Both the position numbers and the translations under genes were made by a program. A stretch of DNA of 64,000 nucleotides from JBAYIE01 sp965279165 (GTDB lineage: Bacteria; Bacteroidota; Bacteroidia; UKL13-3). The notes beneath the pieces are model-generated. The model was not told the DNA's origin. It worked only from the letters and a program-made list of their open reading frames with translations, and made no database searches. This document shows positions 1 to 16,200 of this stretch, one piece after another. Within the stretch, counting starts at the first letter, position 1. Every line of letters starts with the position of its first letter. The DNA lies in the NCBI GenBank assembly GCA_965279165.1, contig OZ257140.1, positions 2,294,001-2,358,000 on the forward strand. Reading direction: 5' to 3'.

Positions 1-1251
1 ACCAATACAGATATTGCAACACCAACTAATCCTCAAAGTGAATGTGATGCAGATACAGTTGGATGTAATAATATTAAAACCAATAGTGGAGTTACTGTAG
101 GTTCGGCTAATACAATTACGGCACCAAGTTCAATTTGCGCTGCTTCTGGAAATCCTAGTGCATTTAATGCAAGTACAGTTTCAGGTAGCCCGGTTTATCG
201 ATGGGAATATTCTACCAATGGGGTTTCGAATTGGTTAGCTGTTCCTAATGGTTCTTCAGGTACTACATATGCGAGTGAAGACTATAATCCTACTACAATA
301 AGCGTCACAACATATTATCGACGTAAAGTAAAAATTTCAGGTTGTACCGATACGATAATAAGTAACATTGGAGTAATTTATGTAGGTGCAAGTCCAACAA
401 ATAATACCATTACCTACAATGGATTAGCAACCGCATGTGGTGCATACGATCCTCCAACAATAATCGGATCAACTCCAACAGGAGGAACAGGTACTTATTT
501 CTATCAATGGCAAAGTTCAACCGTTTCAGATTTTAGTTCGTCTGTTACAACTATCTCAGGCGCCACCGGAATTGATTATGATCCTCCTTCAATTTCCCCA
601 ACTACTACCATTTATTTTAGAAGAAATGTTACCTCTACTTCATGTAGTACTGCAGGAAACAGCAATATTGTTTCAATTACAGTAAATGCAAGTGTAAGCA
701 ATGCTATTGTCGATCCAACCATTTATGAATATTGTGTATCCGGAAATCCGGCGGTAATTGCAAATGAAAGTGCACCGGGAGGTTCTCCTACCTATTTGTG
801 GCAAAGTTCAACTGATGGATCTTCCTATAGTACTGCATCCGGAACCAGCAATACCCAAACTTACGATCCTCCAAGTTTAAGTGTAGGTACTTATTATTAT
901 AGAAGACAAATTACTTCAGGTGGATGTACCAATTATAGTAATGTAGTCGTAATCACTGTAAATACAGATATTTCCAATACAATCATTGCGCCCGGCACAA
1001 CAGATTTTTGTTCTACGGGTGATGCTTCTTCGATTACCGGAACACCAACAGGTGGAGGTGCAAGTGGAAATTATACTATTCAATGGCAAGTTTCAACTGA
1101 CAGTACAAATTATAATGATATTGTTGGTGCAAATAGTATTCCTTATGATCCTCCATCTGTAAGTGGCACTAGATACTACCGTCGATTAATTACAACACCA
1201 ACTTGTGCAACGGTAACAAGTAATGTGATTAAAATTACTATTCATCCTACT
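1..1251 (+). repeat. Four diverged Ig/PKD-like modules (about 290 bp each)
   Basis: Module starts are marked by N-(T/A)-I-(T/V/I) motifs at about 109, 400, 697 and 973. Each contains a W-(E/Q)-(Y/S/V)-S-(T/S) strand and ends with YYR-R followed by a Cys-containing turn. They are related in plan to the 90-residue units downstream, but their DNA has diverged, so they look like older, non-homogenised members of the same array. Confidence 0.7.
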
Positions 1252-4200
1252 AGTGTTGGAGGAAGTATATCAGGAGGAGCAAGTGTATGTACCGGAACAA
1301 ACAGTACCAATTTAACACTGAGCGGTCATACAGGAAGTATCGTAAGATGGCAATCATCCACAGCATCTGATTTTAGCACAGGCTTAACCAATATTGCAAA
1401 TACAACCACCACACAAACGGCAAGCAACTTAACAGCTACTACTTATTACAGAGCAATTATTAAGAGTGGTGTATGCGATTCGGCAAGCAGTGCAAGTGCA
1501 ACGGTAACGGTTAATCCTGCAAGTGTAGGAGGAACTATAGCAGGAAGTGCAACGGTATGTACCGGAACCAATTCAACCAATTTAACTCTAAGCGGACATA
1601 CAGGAAGTATCGTAAGATGGCAATCATCCACCGTTTCGAACTTCTCATCGAATGTTACCAATATTGCAAACACAACCACCACACATACGGCAAGCAATTT
1701 AACTGCAACCACATATTACAGAGCAATTATTAAGAGTGGTGTTTGTGATTCGATATCAAGTGCAAGTGCAACCGTAACGGTAAGTCCTGCATCGGTTGGT
1801 GGATCATTTAGCGGAGGTCATGTTACGGTATGTACCGGAACAAACAGCACAACCTTAACACTGAGCGGACATACAGGAAGTATTCAATGGCAGAAGTCAA
1901 CCACATCGGCCACAACCGGATTTACCAATATTACCGATTCAATATCGGCAACATTACGAGCAACCAATCTAACAACAAAAACATATTACAGAGCAGTAGT
2001 AACCAGTGGAAGTTGTTCTGCAGCAAACAGCACAACAGATAGTATCATGGTTAGTCCGACAAGTGTTGGCGGAACTATAGCAGGAGGAGCAAGTGTATGT
2101 ACCGGAACAAACAGTACCAATTTAACACTGAGCGGTCATACAGGAAGTATCGTAAGATGGCAATCATCCACAGCATCTGATTTTAGCACAGGCTTAACCA
2201 ATATTGCAAACACAACCACCACACAAACGGCAAGCAACTTAACAGCTACTACTTATTACAGAGCAATTGTTAAGAGTGGTGTTTGTGATTCGGCAAGTAG
2301 TGCAAGTGCAACAGTAACGGTAAATCCTGCAAGTGTAGGAGGAACTATAGCAGGAAGTGCAACGGTATGTACCGGAACCAATTCAACCAATTTAACTCTA
2401 AGCGGACATACAGGAAGTATCGTAAGATGGCAATCATCCACAGTATCTAACTTCTCATCGAACGTTACCAACATTGCAAACACAACCACCACCCATACTG
2501 CAAGTAACTTAACAGCTACTACTTATTACAGAGCAATTATAAAGAGTGGTGTTTGTGATTCTGCAAGCAGTGCAAGTGCAACCGTAACGGTAAGTCCGGC
2601 ATCGGTTGGAGGATCATTTAGCGGAGGTAATGTAAGTGTATGTACCGGAACAAATTCAACAACATTAACACTTAGTGGACATACCGGAAGTATCCAATGG
2701 CAGAAGTCAACCACATCGGCAACAACCGGATTTACCAATATCACCGATTCAATATCGGCAACATTACGAGCAACCAATCTAACAACAAAAACATATTACA
2801 GAGCAGTAGTAACCAGTGGAAGTTGTTCTGCAGCAAACAGCACAACAGATAGTATCATGGTTAGTCCAACAAGTGTTGGCGGAACTATAGCAGGAGGAGC
2901 AAGTGTATGTACCGGAACAAACAGTACCAACTTAACACTGAGCGGTCATACAGGAAGTATTGTAAGATGGCAATCATCCACTGCATCTGATTTTAGCACA
3001 GGCTTAACCAATATTGCAAACACAACCACCACACAAACTGCAAGCAACTTAACAGCTACTACTTATTACAGAGCAATTGTTAAGAGTGGTGTTTGTGATT
3101 CGGCAAGTAGTGCAAGTGCAACAGTAACGGTAAATCCTGCAAGTGTAGGAGGAACTATAGCAGGAAGTGCAACGGTATGTACCGGAACCAATTCAACCAA
3201 TTTAACTCTAAGCGGACATACAGGAAGTATCGTAAGATGGCAATCATCCACCGTATCGAACTTCTCTTCGAACGTTACCAATATTGCAAACACCACAACC
3301 ACCCATACGGCAAGCAATTTAACTGCTACTACTTATTACAGAGCAATTATCAAGAGTGGTGTATGTGATTCGGCAAGCAGCGCAAGTGCAACAGTAACGG
3401 TAAGTCCGGCATCGGTAGGCGGATCATTTAGCGGAGGTAATGTAAGTGTATGTACCGGAACAAATTCAACTACATTAACACTTAGTGGATATACCGGAAG
3501 TATCCAATGGCAGAAGTCAACTACATCGGCCACAACCGGATTTAGCAATATTACCGATTCGATATCGGCAACATTACGAGCAACCAATCTTACTACAAAA
3601 ACATATTACAGAGCAGTAGTAACCAGTGGAAGTTGTTCTGCAGCAAACAGCTCAACAGATAGTATCATGGTTAGTCCGACAAGTGTTGGCGGAACTATAG
3701 CAGGAGGAGCAAGTGTTTGTACCGGAACAAATAGTACCAACTTAACACTGAGCGGTCATACAGGAAGTATCGTAAGATGGCAATCATCCACTGCATCTGA
3801 TTTTAGCACAGGCTTAACCAATATTGCAAACACAACCACCACACAAACTGCAAGCAACTTAACAGCTACTACTTATTACAGAGCAATTGTTAAGAGTGGT
3901 GTTTGTGATTCGGCAAGTAGTGCAAGTGCAACAGTAACGGTAAATCCTGCAAGTGTAGGAGGAACTATAGCAGGAAGTGCAACGGTATGTACCGGAACCA
4001 ATTCAACCAATTTAACTCTAAGCGGACATACAGGAAGTATCGTAAGATGGCAATCATCCACAGTATCGAACTTCTCCTCGAATGTTACCAATATTGCAAA
4101 CACAACCACTACACATACTGCAAGCAATTTAACTGCAACCACATATTACAGAGCAATTATCAAGAGTGGCGTATGTGATTCTGCAAGCAGTGCAAGTGCA

Positions 4201-7200
4201 ACCGTAACGGTAAGTCCGGCATCGGTTGGTGGATCATTTAGCGGAGGTAATGTAAGTGTATGTACCGGAACAAATTCAACAACATTAACACTTAGTGGAT
4301 ATACCGGAAGTATCCAATGGCAGAAGTCAACCACATCGGCCACAACCGGATTTAGCAATATTACCGATTCGATATCGGCAACATTACGAGCAACCAATCT
4401 AACAACAAAAACATATTACAGAGCAGTAGTAACCAGTGGAAGTTGTTCTGCAGCAAACAGCACAACAGATAGTATCATGGTTAGTCCAACAAGTGTTGGT
4501 GGAACTATAGCAGGAGGAGCAAGTGTATGTACCGGAACAAATAGTACCAACTTAACACTGAGTGGACATACAGGAAGTATTGTAAGATGGCAATCATCAA
4601 CAGCATCTGATTTTAGCACCGGCTTAACCAATATTGCAAACACAACCACCACACAAACGGCAAGCAACTTAACAGCTACTACTTATTACAGAGCAATTAT
4701 TAAGAGTGGTGTTTGTGATTCGATATCAAGTGCAAGTGCAACGGTAACGGTAAATCCTGCAAGTGTAGGCGGAAGTATATCGGGTGGTGCAACGGTATGT
4801 ACCGGAACCAATAGTACCAATTTAACTTTAAGCGGACATACAGGAAGTATCGTAAGATGGCAATCGTCAACTGCATCTGATTTTAGCACCGGCTTAACCA
4901 ACATTGCAAACACAACCACCACACATACTGCAAGCAATTTAACTGCAACCACATATTACAGAGCAATTATAAAGAGTGGTGTTTGTGATTCTGCAAGCAG
5001 TGCAAGTGCAACCGTAACGGTAAGTCCGGCATCGGTAGGCGGAAGCTTTAGCGGAGGTAATGTAAGTGTATGTACAGGAACAAACAGTACAACATTAACA
5101 CTTAGTGGATATACCGGAAGTATCCAATGGCAGAAGTCAACCACATCGGCCACAACCGGATTTAGCAATATCACCGATTCAATATCGGCAACATTACGAG
5201 CAACCAATCTTACTACAAAAACATATTACAGAGCAGTAGTAACCAGTGGAAGTTGTTCTGCAGCAAACAGCACAACAGATAGTATCATGGTTAGTCCAAC
5301 AAGTGTTGGTGGAAGTATAGCAGGAGGAGCAAGTGTATGTACCGGAACAAATAGTACCAACTTAACACTGAGTGGACATACAGGAAGTATTGTAAGATGG
5401 CAATCATCAACAGCATCTGATTTTAGCACCGGCTTAACCAATATTGTAAACACAACCACCACACAAACGGCAAGCAACTTAACAGCTACTACTTATTACA
5501 GAGCAATTATTAAGAGTGGTGTTTGTGATTCGATATCAAGTGCAAGTGCAACGGTAACGGTAAATCCTGCAAGTGTAGGCGGAAGTATATCGGGTGGTGC
5601 AACGGTATGTACCGGAACCAATTCAACCAATTTAACTCTAAGCGGACATACTGGAAGTATTGTAAGATGGCAATCATCCACAGTATCTAACTTCTCTTCG
5701 AACGTTACCAATATTGCAAACACAACCACCACACATACGGCAAGCAATTTAACTGCAACCACATATTACAGAGCAATTATAAAGAGTGGTGTTTGTGATT
5801 CGGCAAGCAGTGCAAGTGCAACCGTAACGGTAAGTCCTGCATCGGTAGGCGGAAGCTTTAGCGGAGGTAATGTTACAGTATGTACCGGAACAAACAGCAC
5901 AACCTTAACACTGAGCGGACATACCGGAAGTATCCAATGGCAGAAGTCAACCACATCGGCCACAACCGGATTTAGCAATATCACCGATTCAATATCGGCA
6001 ACATTACGAGCAACCAATCTAACTACAAAAACATATTACAGAGCAGTAGTAACCAGTGGCAGTTGTTCTGCAGCAAACAGCACAACAGATAGTATCATGG
6101 TTAGTCCAACAAGTGTTGGCGGAACTATAGCAGGAGGAGCAAGTGTATGTACCGGAACAAACAGTACCAACTTAACACTGAGCGGTCATACAGGAAGTAT
6201 TGTAAGATGGCAATCATCCACTGCATCTGATTTTAGCACAGGCTTAACCAATATTGTAAATACAACCACCACACAAACTGCAAGCAACTTAACAGCTACT
6301 ACTTATTACAGAGCAATTATTAAGAGTGGTGTTTGTGATTCGGCAAGCAGTGCAAGTGCAACAGTAACGGTAAATCCTGCAAGTGTTGGCGGAAGTATAT
6401 CGGGTGGTGCAACGGTATGTACCGGAACCAATTCAACCAATTTAACTTTAAGCGGACATACAGGAAGTATAGTAAGATGGCAATCATCCACCGTATCGAA
6501 CTTCTCATCGAACGTTACCAATATTGCAAACACAACCACCACACATACTGCAAGCAATTTAACTGCAACCACATATTACAGAGCAATTATAAAGAGTGGT
6601 GTTTGTGATTCTGCAAGCAGTGCAAGTGCAACCGTAACGGTAAGTCCGGCATCGGTAGGCGGAAGCTTTAGCGGAGGTAATGTAAGTGTATGTACAGGAA
6701 CAAACAGTACAACATTAACACTTAGTGGATATACCGGAAGTATACAATGGCAGAAGTCAACTACATCGGCAACAACCGGATTTAGCAATATCACCGATTC
6801 AATATCGGCAACATTACGAGCAACCAATCTTACTACAAAAACATATTACAGAGCAGTAGTAACCAGTGGAAGTTGTTCTGCAGCAAACAGCACAACAGAT
6901 AGTATCATGGTTAGTCCAACAAGTGTTGGTGGAAGTATAGCAGGAGGAGCAAGTGTATGTACCGGAACAAACAGTACCAACTTAACACTGAGTGGACATA
7001 CAGGAAGTATTGTAAGATGGCAATCATCAACAGCATCTGATTTTAGCACAGGCTTAACCAATATTGTAAACACAACCACCACACAAACGGCAAGCAACTT
7101 AACAGCTACTACTTATTATAGAGCAATTATTAAGAGTGGTGTATGCGATTCGGCAAGCAGTGCAAGTGCAACGGTGACGGTAAATATTATTCCAAGCATC

Positions 7201-10200
7201 AGTACAACTACACCGGCATCAAGATGTGGTACAGGAACAGTAGTCTTGGGAGCTACCGCAAGTACAGGAACAATCAACTGGTATGCATCCTCAACAGGTG
7301 GATCATCATTAGGAACAGGAACAAGCTTTACAACACCATCAATAAGCAGTACAACAAAATATTATATTGATGCAACAGCAAGTGGATGTACAACCGCATC
7401 AAGAGATTCGGTAACAGCAACAGTAAATGATATTCCAAGCATCAGTACAACCACACCGGCATCAAGATGTGGCACAGGAACAGTAGTCTTGGGAGCTACC
7501 GCAAGTACAGGAACAATCAACTGGTATGCATCCTCAACAGGCGGATCATCATTAGGAACAGGAACAAGCTTTACAACACCATCAATAAGCAGTACAACAA
7601 AATATTATATCGATGCAACAGCAAGTGGATGTACAACCGCATCAAGAGATTCGGTAACAGCAACTGTAAATAATTTACCATCCACACCAACTGCAGGAGT
7701 AGATGGATCAAGAACAGGGCCAGGGTCAGTTAATATTAGTGCAAGTGTTTCAGGAGGAGAAACAATTGATTGGTATGCTGCATCCACAGGCGGTAGTGTG
7801 TTAAGTGGCGGTACAGGTACAACCACATTTACCACTCCATCAATTAGCACGACTACTATTTATTATGCCCAAGCAAGAAATACAACAACAGGTTGTGTAT
7901 CTGCAACACGCTTGGCTGTATCTGCAATCATTAATGGAACATTCAATGCGGGTTCAATCGCAACGAATCAAACAATATGCAGTGGCAGCACGCCATCAAC
8001 TTTGACATCAACAACCGGAGCGAGTGGAGGTTCAGGTACCTTGAGTTATGAATGGCAATCATCAACAACTTCATCAAGTGTAGGGTTTAATAGTATTAGT
8101 TCAACAAATACATCAACTTATAGTCCTGGAGCACTCACTCAAACGACATATTTCCGTCGAGTAGCAACTACAACGAATGCAGATTCAGATACTTCAAATG
8201 TGGTTACCATAACGGTAAATCCTGCAAGTGTAGGTGGAAGTATATCAGGTGGTGCAAGTGTATGTACAGGAACAAACAGTACAACATTAACACTTAGTGG
8301 ATATACCGGAAGTATCCAATGGCAGAAGTCAACCACATCGGCCACAACCGGATTTAGCAATATTACCGATTCGATATCTGCAACCTTAAGAGCAACAAAT
8401 CTTACTACAAAAACATATTACAGAGCAGTAGTAACCAGTGGAATTTGTGCAAGTGCAAACAGCATTGTAGATAGCACCATGGTTTCACCTGCAAGTGTAG
8501 GCGGAAGTGTATCAGGTAGTGCAACGGTATGTACCGGAACAAATAGTACCAACTTAACACTGAGCGGTCATACAGGAAGTATCGTAAGATGGCAATCATC
8601 CACAGCATCTGATTTTAGCACCGGCTTAACCAATATTGCAAACACAACGACCACACAAACGGCAAGCAACTTAACAGCTACTACTTATTACAGAGCAATT
8701 GTTAAGAGTGGTGTTTGTGATTCGATATCAAGTGCAAGTGCAACGGTAACGGTAAATCCTGCAAGTGTAGGCGGAAGTATTGCAGGAAGTGCAAGTGTAT
8801 GTACAGGTACCAATTCAACAAATTTAACTTTAAGCGGACATACAGGAAGTATCGTAAGATGGCAATCGTCAACTGCATCTGATTTTAGCACCGGCTTAAC
8901 CAATATTGCAAACACAACCACCACACATACTGCAAGCAATTTAACTGCAACCACATATTACAGAGCAATTATCAAGAGTGGCGTTTGTGATTCGATTTCA
9001 AGTGCAAGTGCAACCGTAACGGTAAGTCCTGCATCGGTTGGAGGATCATTTAGCGGAGGTAATGTAAGTGTATGTACCGGAACAAATTCAACAACATTAA
9101 CACTTAGTGGACATACCGGAAGTATCCAATGGCAGAAGTCAACCACATCGGCAACAACCGGATTTACCAATATCACCGATTCAATATCGGCAACATTACG
9201 AGCAACAAATCTTACTACAAAAACATATTACAGAGCAGTAGTAACCAGTGGAAGTTGTTCTGCAGCAAACAGCACAACAGATAGTATCATGGTTAGTCCA
9301 ACAAGTGTTGGCGGAACTATAGCAGGAGGAGCAAGTGTATGTACCGGAACAAACAGTACCAACTTAACACTGAGCGGTCATACAGGAAGTATTGTAAGAT
9401 GGCAATCATCCACTGCATCTGATTTTAGCACAGGCTTAACAAATATTGCAAACACAACCACCACACAAACGGCAAGCAACTTAACAGCTACTACTTATTA
9501 CAGAGCAATTGTTAAGAGTGGTGTTTGTGATTCGATATCAAGTGCAAGTGCAACGGTAACAGTAAATGTTATTCCAAGCATCAGTACAACCACACCGGCA
9601 TCAAGATGTGGCACAGGAACAGTATTCTTGGGAGCTACCGCAAGTACAGGAACAATCAACTGGTATGCATCCTCAACAGGTGGATCATCATTAGGAACAG
9701 GAACAAGCTTTACAACACCATCAATAAGCAGTACAACAAAATATTATATCGATGCAACAGCAAGTGGATGTACAACCGCATCAAGAGATTCGGTAACAGC
9801 AACAGTAAATGATATTCCAAGCATCACTGCAACTACACCGGCATCAAGATGTGGTACAGGAACAGTAGTCTTGGGAGCTACCGCAAGTACAGGAACAATC
9901 AACTGGTATGCATCCTCAACAGGTGGATCATCATTAGGAACAGGAACAAGCTTTACAACACCATCAATAAGCAGTACAACAAAATATTATATCGATGCAA
10001 CAGCAAGTGGATGTACAACCGCATCAAGAGATTCGGTAACAGCAACTGTAAATAATTTACCATCCACACCAACTGCAGGAGTAGATGGATCAAGAACAGG
10101 GCCAGGGTCAGTTAATATTAGTGCAAGTGTTTCAGGAGGAGAAACAATTGATTGGTATGCTGCATCCACAGGCGGTAGTGTGTTAAGTGGCGGTACAGGT

Positions 10201-13200
10201 ACAACCACATTTACCACTCCATCAATTAGCACGACTACTATTTATTATGCCCAAGCAAGAAATACAACAACAGGTTGTGTATCTGCAACACGCTTGGCTG
10301 TATCTGCAATCATTAATGGAACATTCAATGCGGGTTCAATCGCAACGAATCAAACAATATGCAGTGGCAGCACGCCATCAACTTTGACATCAACAACCGG
10401 AGCGAGTGGAGGTTCAGGTACCTTGAGTTATGAATGGCAATCATCAACAACTTCATCAAGTGTAGGGTTTAATAGTATTAGTTCAACAAATACATCAACT
10501 TATAGTCCTGGAGCACTCACTCAAACGACATATTTCCGTCGAGTAGCAACTACAACGAATGCAGATTCAGATACTTCAAATGTGGTTACCATAACGGTAA
10601 ATCCTGCAAGTGTAGGTGGAAGTATATCAGGTGGTGCAACAGTATGTACAGGAACCAATAGTACCAACTTAACACTGAGCGGACATACAGGAAGTATCGT
10701 AAGATGGCAATCATCCACTGCATCTGATTTTAGTACCGGCTTAACCAATATTGTAAATACAACCACCACACAAACTGCAAGCAACTTAACAGCTACTACT
10801 TATTACAGAGCAATTGTTAAGAGTGGTGTTTGTGATTCGATATCAAGTGCAAGTGCAACGGTAAGTGTAAGTCCTGCAAGTGTTGGTGGAAGTATATCGG
10901 GAGGAGCAACTGTATGTAGCGGAACCAATTCAACAAACTTAACCTTAAGCGGACATACAGGAAGTATCGTAAGATGGCAATCATCTACCGCATCAGATTT
11001 TAGTAGTGGCTTAACCAATATTGAAAATACAACCATTGGATATACAGCAACTAACGTAACAGCCACAACCTATTATAGAGCAATTATTAAGAGTGGTGTA
11101 TGTGATTCGGCATCGAGTGCAAGTGCCACAATAAGTGTTAATCCGATAAGTGTTGGTGGAACATTTACAGGAGGCAATGTATCGGTATGTACCGGAACAA
11201 ACAGCACTACTTTAACATTAAGTGGACATACAGGAACAATACAATGGCAGAGTTCAACCACATCTGCAACAAGTGGATTTACAAATATTACCGATTCAAT
11301 ATCTGCAACACTCAGAGCGAACAACCTTACAACCAAAACATATTACAGAGCAGTAGTAACTAGTGGTGTTTGTTCACCAGTAAACAGTAGCGTGGATAGT
11401 ATCATGGTAAATCCTGCAAGTGTTGGTGGAAGTATATCAGGTAGTGCAACGGTATGTAGCGGAACCAATTCAACAAACTTAACCTTAAGCGGACATACAG
11501 GAAGTATCGTAAGATGGCAATCATCTACCGCATCAGATTTTAGTAGTGGCTTAACCAATATTGTAAACACCACAACTACACATACAGCAACCAACGTAAC
11601 AGCCACAACCTATTATAGAGCAATTATTAAGAGTGGTGTTTGTGATTCAGCGTCGAGTGCAAGTGCCACAATAAGTGTTAATCCGGTAAGTGTTGGCGGA
11701 ACATTTACAGGAGGTAATGTATCGGTATGTACCGGAACAAACAGCACTACTTTAACATTAAGTGGACATACAGGAACAATACAATGGCAGAGTTCAACCA
11801 CATCTGCAACAAGTGGATTTACAAATATTACCGATTCAATATCAGCAACCTTAAGAGCGAACAACCTAACAACCAAAACATATTACAGAGCAGTAGTAAC
11901 TAGTGGTGTTTGTTCACCAGTAAACAGTAGCGTGGATAGTATCATGGTAAATCCTGCAAGTGTTGGTGGAAGTATATCGGGCAGTACAACGGTATGTAGT
12001 GGAACTAACTCATCCAATTTAATTTTAAGCGGATATACAGGAAGTATCGTAAGATGGCAATCATCAACGGTATCCAACTTCTCATCAAATGTTACCAATA
12101 TTGAAAATACAACCATTGGATATACAGCAACCAACGTAACAGCCACAACCTATTATAGAGCAATTATTAAGAGTGGTGTTTGTGATTCGGCATCGAGTGC
12201 AAGTGCCACAATAAGTGTTAATCCGGTAAGTGTTGGCGGAACATTTACAGGAGGTAATGTATCGGTATGTACCGGAACAAACAGCACTACTTTAACATTA
12301 AGTGGACATACAGGAACAATACAATGGCAGAGTTCAACCACATCTGCAACAAGTGGATTTACAAATATTACCGATTCAATATCTGCAACCTTAAGAGCGA
12401 ACAACCTTACAACCAAAACATATTACAGAGCAGTAGTAACTAGTGGTGTTTGTTCACCAGTAAATAGTAGCGTGGATAGTATCATGGTAAATCCTGCAAG
12501 TGTTGGTGGAAGTATATCGGGCAGTACAACGGTATGTAGCGGAACCAATTCAACCAACTTAACCTTAAGCGGACATACAGGAAGTATCGTAAGATGGCAA
12601 TCATCTACCGCATCAGATTTTAGTAGTGGCTTAACCAATATTGCAAACACCACTACCACAAATACTGCAACCAACGTAACTGCCACAACCTATTATAGAG
12701 CAATCATTAAGAGTGGTGTTTGTGATTCGGCATCGAGTGCAAGTGCCACAATAAGTGTTAATCCGGTAAGTGTTGGCGGAACATTTACAGGAGGTAATGT
12801 ATCGGTATGTACCGGAACAAACAGCAGCACATTAACACTTGGTGGACATACAGGAACAATACAATGGCAGAGTTCAATCACATCGGCAACAAGTGGATTT
12901 ACAAATATTACCGACTCTGTTTCTGCAAGCTTAAGAGCGAACAACCTTACAACCAAAACATATTACAGAGCAGTAGTAACTAGTGGTGTTTGTTCACCAG
13001 TAAACAGTAGCGTGGATAGTATCATGGTAAATCCTGCAAGTGTTGGTGGAAGTATATCGGGCAGTACAACGGTATGTAGTGGAACTAACTCATCCAATTT
13101 AATTTTAAGCGGATATACAGGAAGTATCGTAAGATGGCAATCATCTACCGCATCAGATTTTAGTAGTGGCTTAACCAATATTGTAAACACCACAACTACA

Positions 13201-16200
13201 CATACAGCAAGCAACGTAACAGCTACTACTTATTATAGAGCAATCATTAAGAGTGGTGTTTGTGATTCAGCATCGAGTGCAAGTGCCACAATAAGTGTTA
13301 ATCCGATAAGTGTTGGTGGAACATTTACAGGAGGCAATGTATCGGTATGTACCGGAACAAACAGCACTACTTTAACATTAAGTGGACATACAGGAACAAT
13401 ACAATGGCAGAGTTCAATCACATCGGCAACAAGTGGATTTACAAATATTACCGATTCAATATCTGCAACCTTAAGAGCGAACAACCTTACAACCAAAACA
13501 TATTACAGAGCAGTAGTAACTAGTGGTGTTTGTTCACCAGTAAACAGTAGCGTGGATAGTATCATGGTAAATCCTGCAAGTGTTGGTGGAAGTATATCGG
13601 GCAGTACAACGGTATGTAGCGGAACTAACTCATCCAATTTAATATTAAGCGGATATACAGGAAGTATCGTAAGATGGCAATCATCTACAGTATCCAACTT
13701 CTCATCCAATGTAACCAATATTGAAAATACAACCATTGGATATACAGCAACCAACGTAACAGCAACAACCTATTACAGAGCAATTATTAAGAGTGGCGTT
13801 TGTGATTCGGCATCGAGTGCAAGTGCCACAATAAGTGTTAATCCGGTAAGTGTTGGTGGAACATTTACAGGAGGCAATGTATCGGTATGTACCGGAACAA
13901 ACAGCACTACTTTAACATTAAGTGGACATACAGGAACAATACAATGGCAGAGTTCAACCACATCTGCAACAAGTGGATTTACAAATATTACCGACTCTGT
14001 TTCTGCAAGCTTAAGAGCGAACAACCTAACAACCAAAACATATTACAGAGCAGTAGTAACTAGTGGTGTTTGTTCACCAGTAAACAGCAGTGTTGACTCA
14101 ATCATGATCTCACCTGTATCAGTTGGTGGAAGTATATCGGGAGGAGCAACTGTATGTAGCGGAACCAATTCAACCAACTTAACCTTAAGCGGACATACAG
14201 GAAGTATTGTAAGATGGCAATCATCAACAGTATCCAACTTCTCATCCAATGTTACCAATATTGCAAACACCACTACCACACAAACTGCAAGCAACTTAAC
14301 AGCCACAACCTATTATAGAGCAATCATTAAGAGTGGTGTTTGTGATTCAGCAAGCAGTGCAAGTGCCACAATAAGTGTTAATCCGGTAAGTGTTGGTGGA
14401 ACATTTACAGGAGGCAATGTATCGGTATGTACCGGAACAAACAGCACTACTTTAACATTAAGTGGACATACAGGAACAATACAATGGCAGAGTTCAACCA
14501 CATCTGCAACAAGTGGATTTACCAATATTACCGATTCAATATCAGCAACCTTAAGAGCGAACAACCTAACAGCCAAAACATATTACAGAGCAGTAGTAAC
14601 TAGTGGTGTTTGTTCACCAGTAAACAGTAGCGTGGATAGTATCATGGTAAATCCTGCAAGTGTTGGTGGAAGTATATCGGGCAGTACAACGGTATGTAGT
14701 GGAACTAACTCATCCAATTTAATTTTAAGCGGATATACAGGAAGTATCGTAAGATGGCAATCATCAACGGTATCCAACTTCTCATCAAATGTTACCAATA
14801 TTGAAAATACAACCATTGGATATACAGCAACCAACGTAACAGCCACAACCTATTATAGAGCAATTATTAAGAGTGGTGTTTGTGATTCAGCGTCGAGTGC
14901 AAGTGCCACAATAAGTGTTAATCCGGTAAGTGTTGGCGGAACATTTACAGGAGGCAATGTATCGGTATGTACCGGAACAAACAGCACTACTTTAACACTG
15001 AGTGGACATACAGGAACAATACAATGGCAGAGTTCAACCACATCTGCAACAAGTGGATTTACCAATATTACCGACTCTGTTTCTGCAACACTCAGAGCGA
15101 ACAACCTAACAACCAAAACATATTATAGAGCAGTAGTAACTAGTGGTGTTTGTTCACCAGTAAACAGTAGCGTGGATAGTATCATGGTAAATCCTGCAAG
15201 TGTTGGTGGAAGTATATCGGGAGGAGCAACGGTATGTAGCGGAACCAATTCAACCAACTTAACCTTAAGCGGACATACAGGAAGTATCGTAAGATGGCAA
15301 TCATCTACAGTATCCAACTTCTCTTCTAACGTAACCAATATTGAAAATACAACCACTACACAAACTGCAAGCAACTTAACAGCTACTACTTATTATAGAG
15401 CAATTATTAAGAGTGGTGTATGTGATTCAGCGTCGAGTGCAAGTGCAAGTGTAAGTGTAAATCCGGTAAGTGTTGGCGGAACATTTACAGGAGGCAATGT
15501 ATCGGTATGTACCGGAACAAACAGCACTACTTTAACATTAAGTGGACATACAGGAACAATACAATGGCAGAGTTCAACCACATCTGCAACAAGTGGATTT
15601 ACAAATATTACCGATTCAATATCAGCAACCTTAAGAGCGAACAACCTTACAACCAAAACATATTACAGAGCAGTAGTAACTAGTGGTGTTTGTTCACCAG
15701 TAAACAGTAGCGTGGATAGTATCATGGTAAATCCTGCAAGTGTTGGTGGAAGTATATCAGGTAGTACAACGGTATGTAGTGGAACTAACTCATCCAATTT
15801 AATTTTAAGCGGACATACAGGAAGTATCGTAAGATGGCAATCATCTACAGTATCCAACTTCTCATCCAATGTTACCAATATTGATAACACCACAACTACA
15901 CAAACAGCAACCAACGTAACTGCCACAACATATTATAGAGCAATTATAAAGAGTGGTGTTTGTGATTCGGCATCGAGTGCAAGTGCCACAATAAGTGTTA
16001 ATCCGGTAAGTGTTGGCGGAACATTTACAGGAGGCAATGTATCGGTATGTACCGGAACAAACAGCACTACTTTAACACTGAGTGGACATACAGGAACATT
16101 ACAATGGCAGAGTTCAACCACATCTGCAACAAGTGGATTTACAAATATTACCGATTCAATATCTGCAACCTTAAGAGCGAACAACCTTACAACCAAAACA

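Noticed and set aside
1830..10400. Short plus-strand open frames in other frames within the arrays (for example translations starting MYRNQ or MWHRN)
   Set aside because: These are out-of-frame readings of the same repeat and recur with it; they contain no domain or signal peptide.
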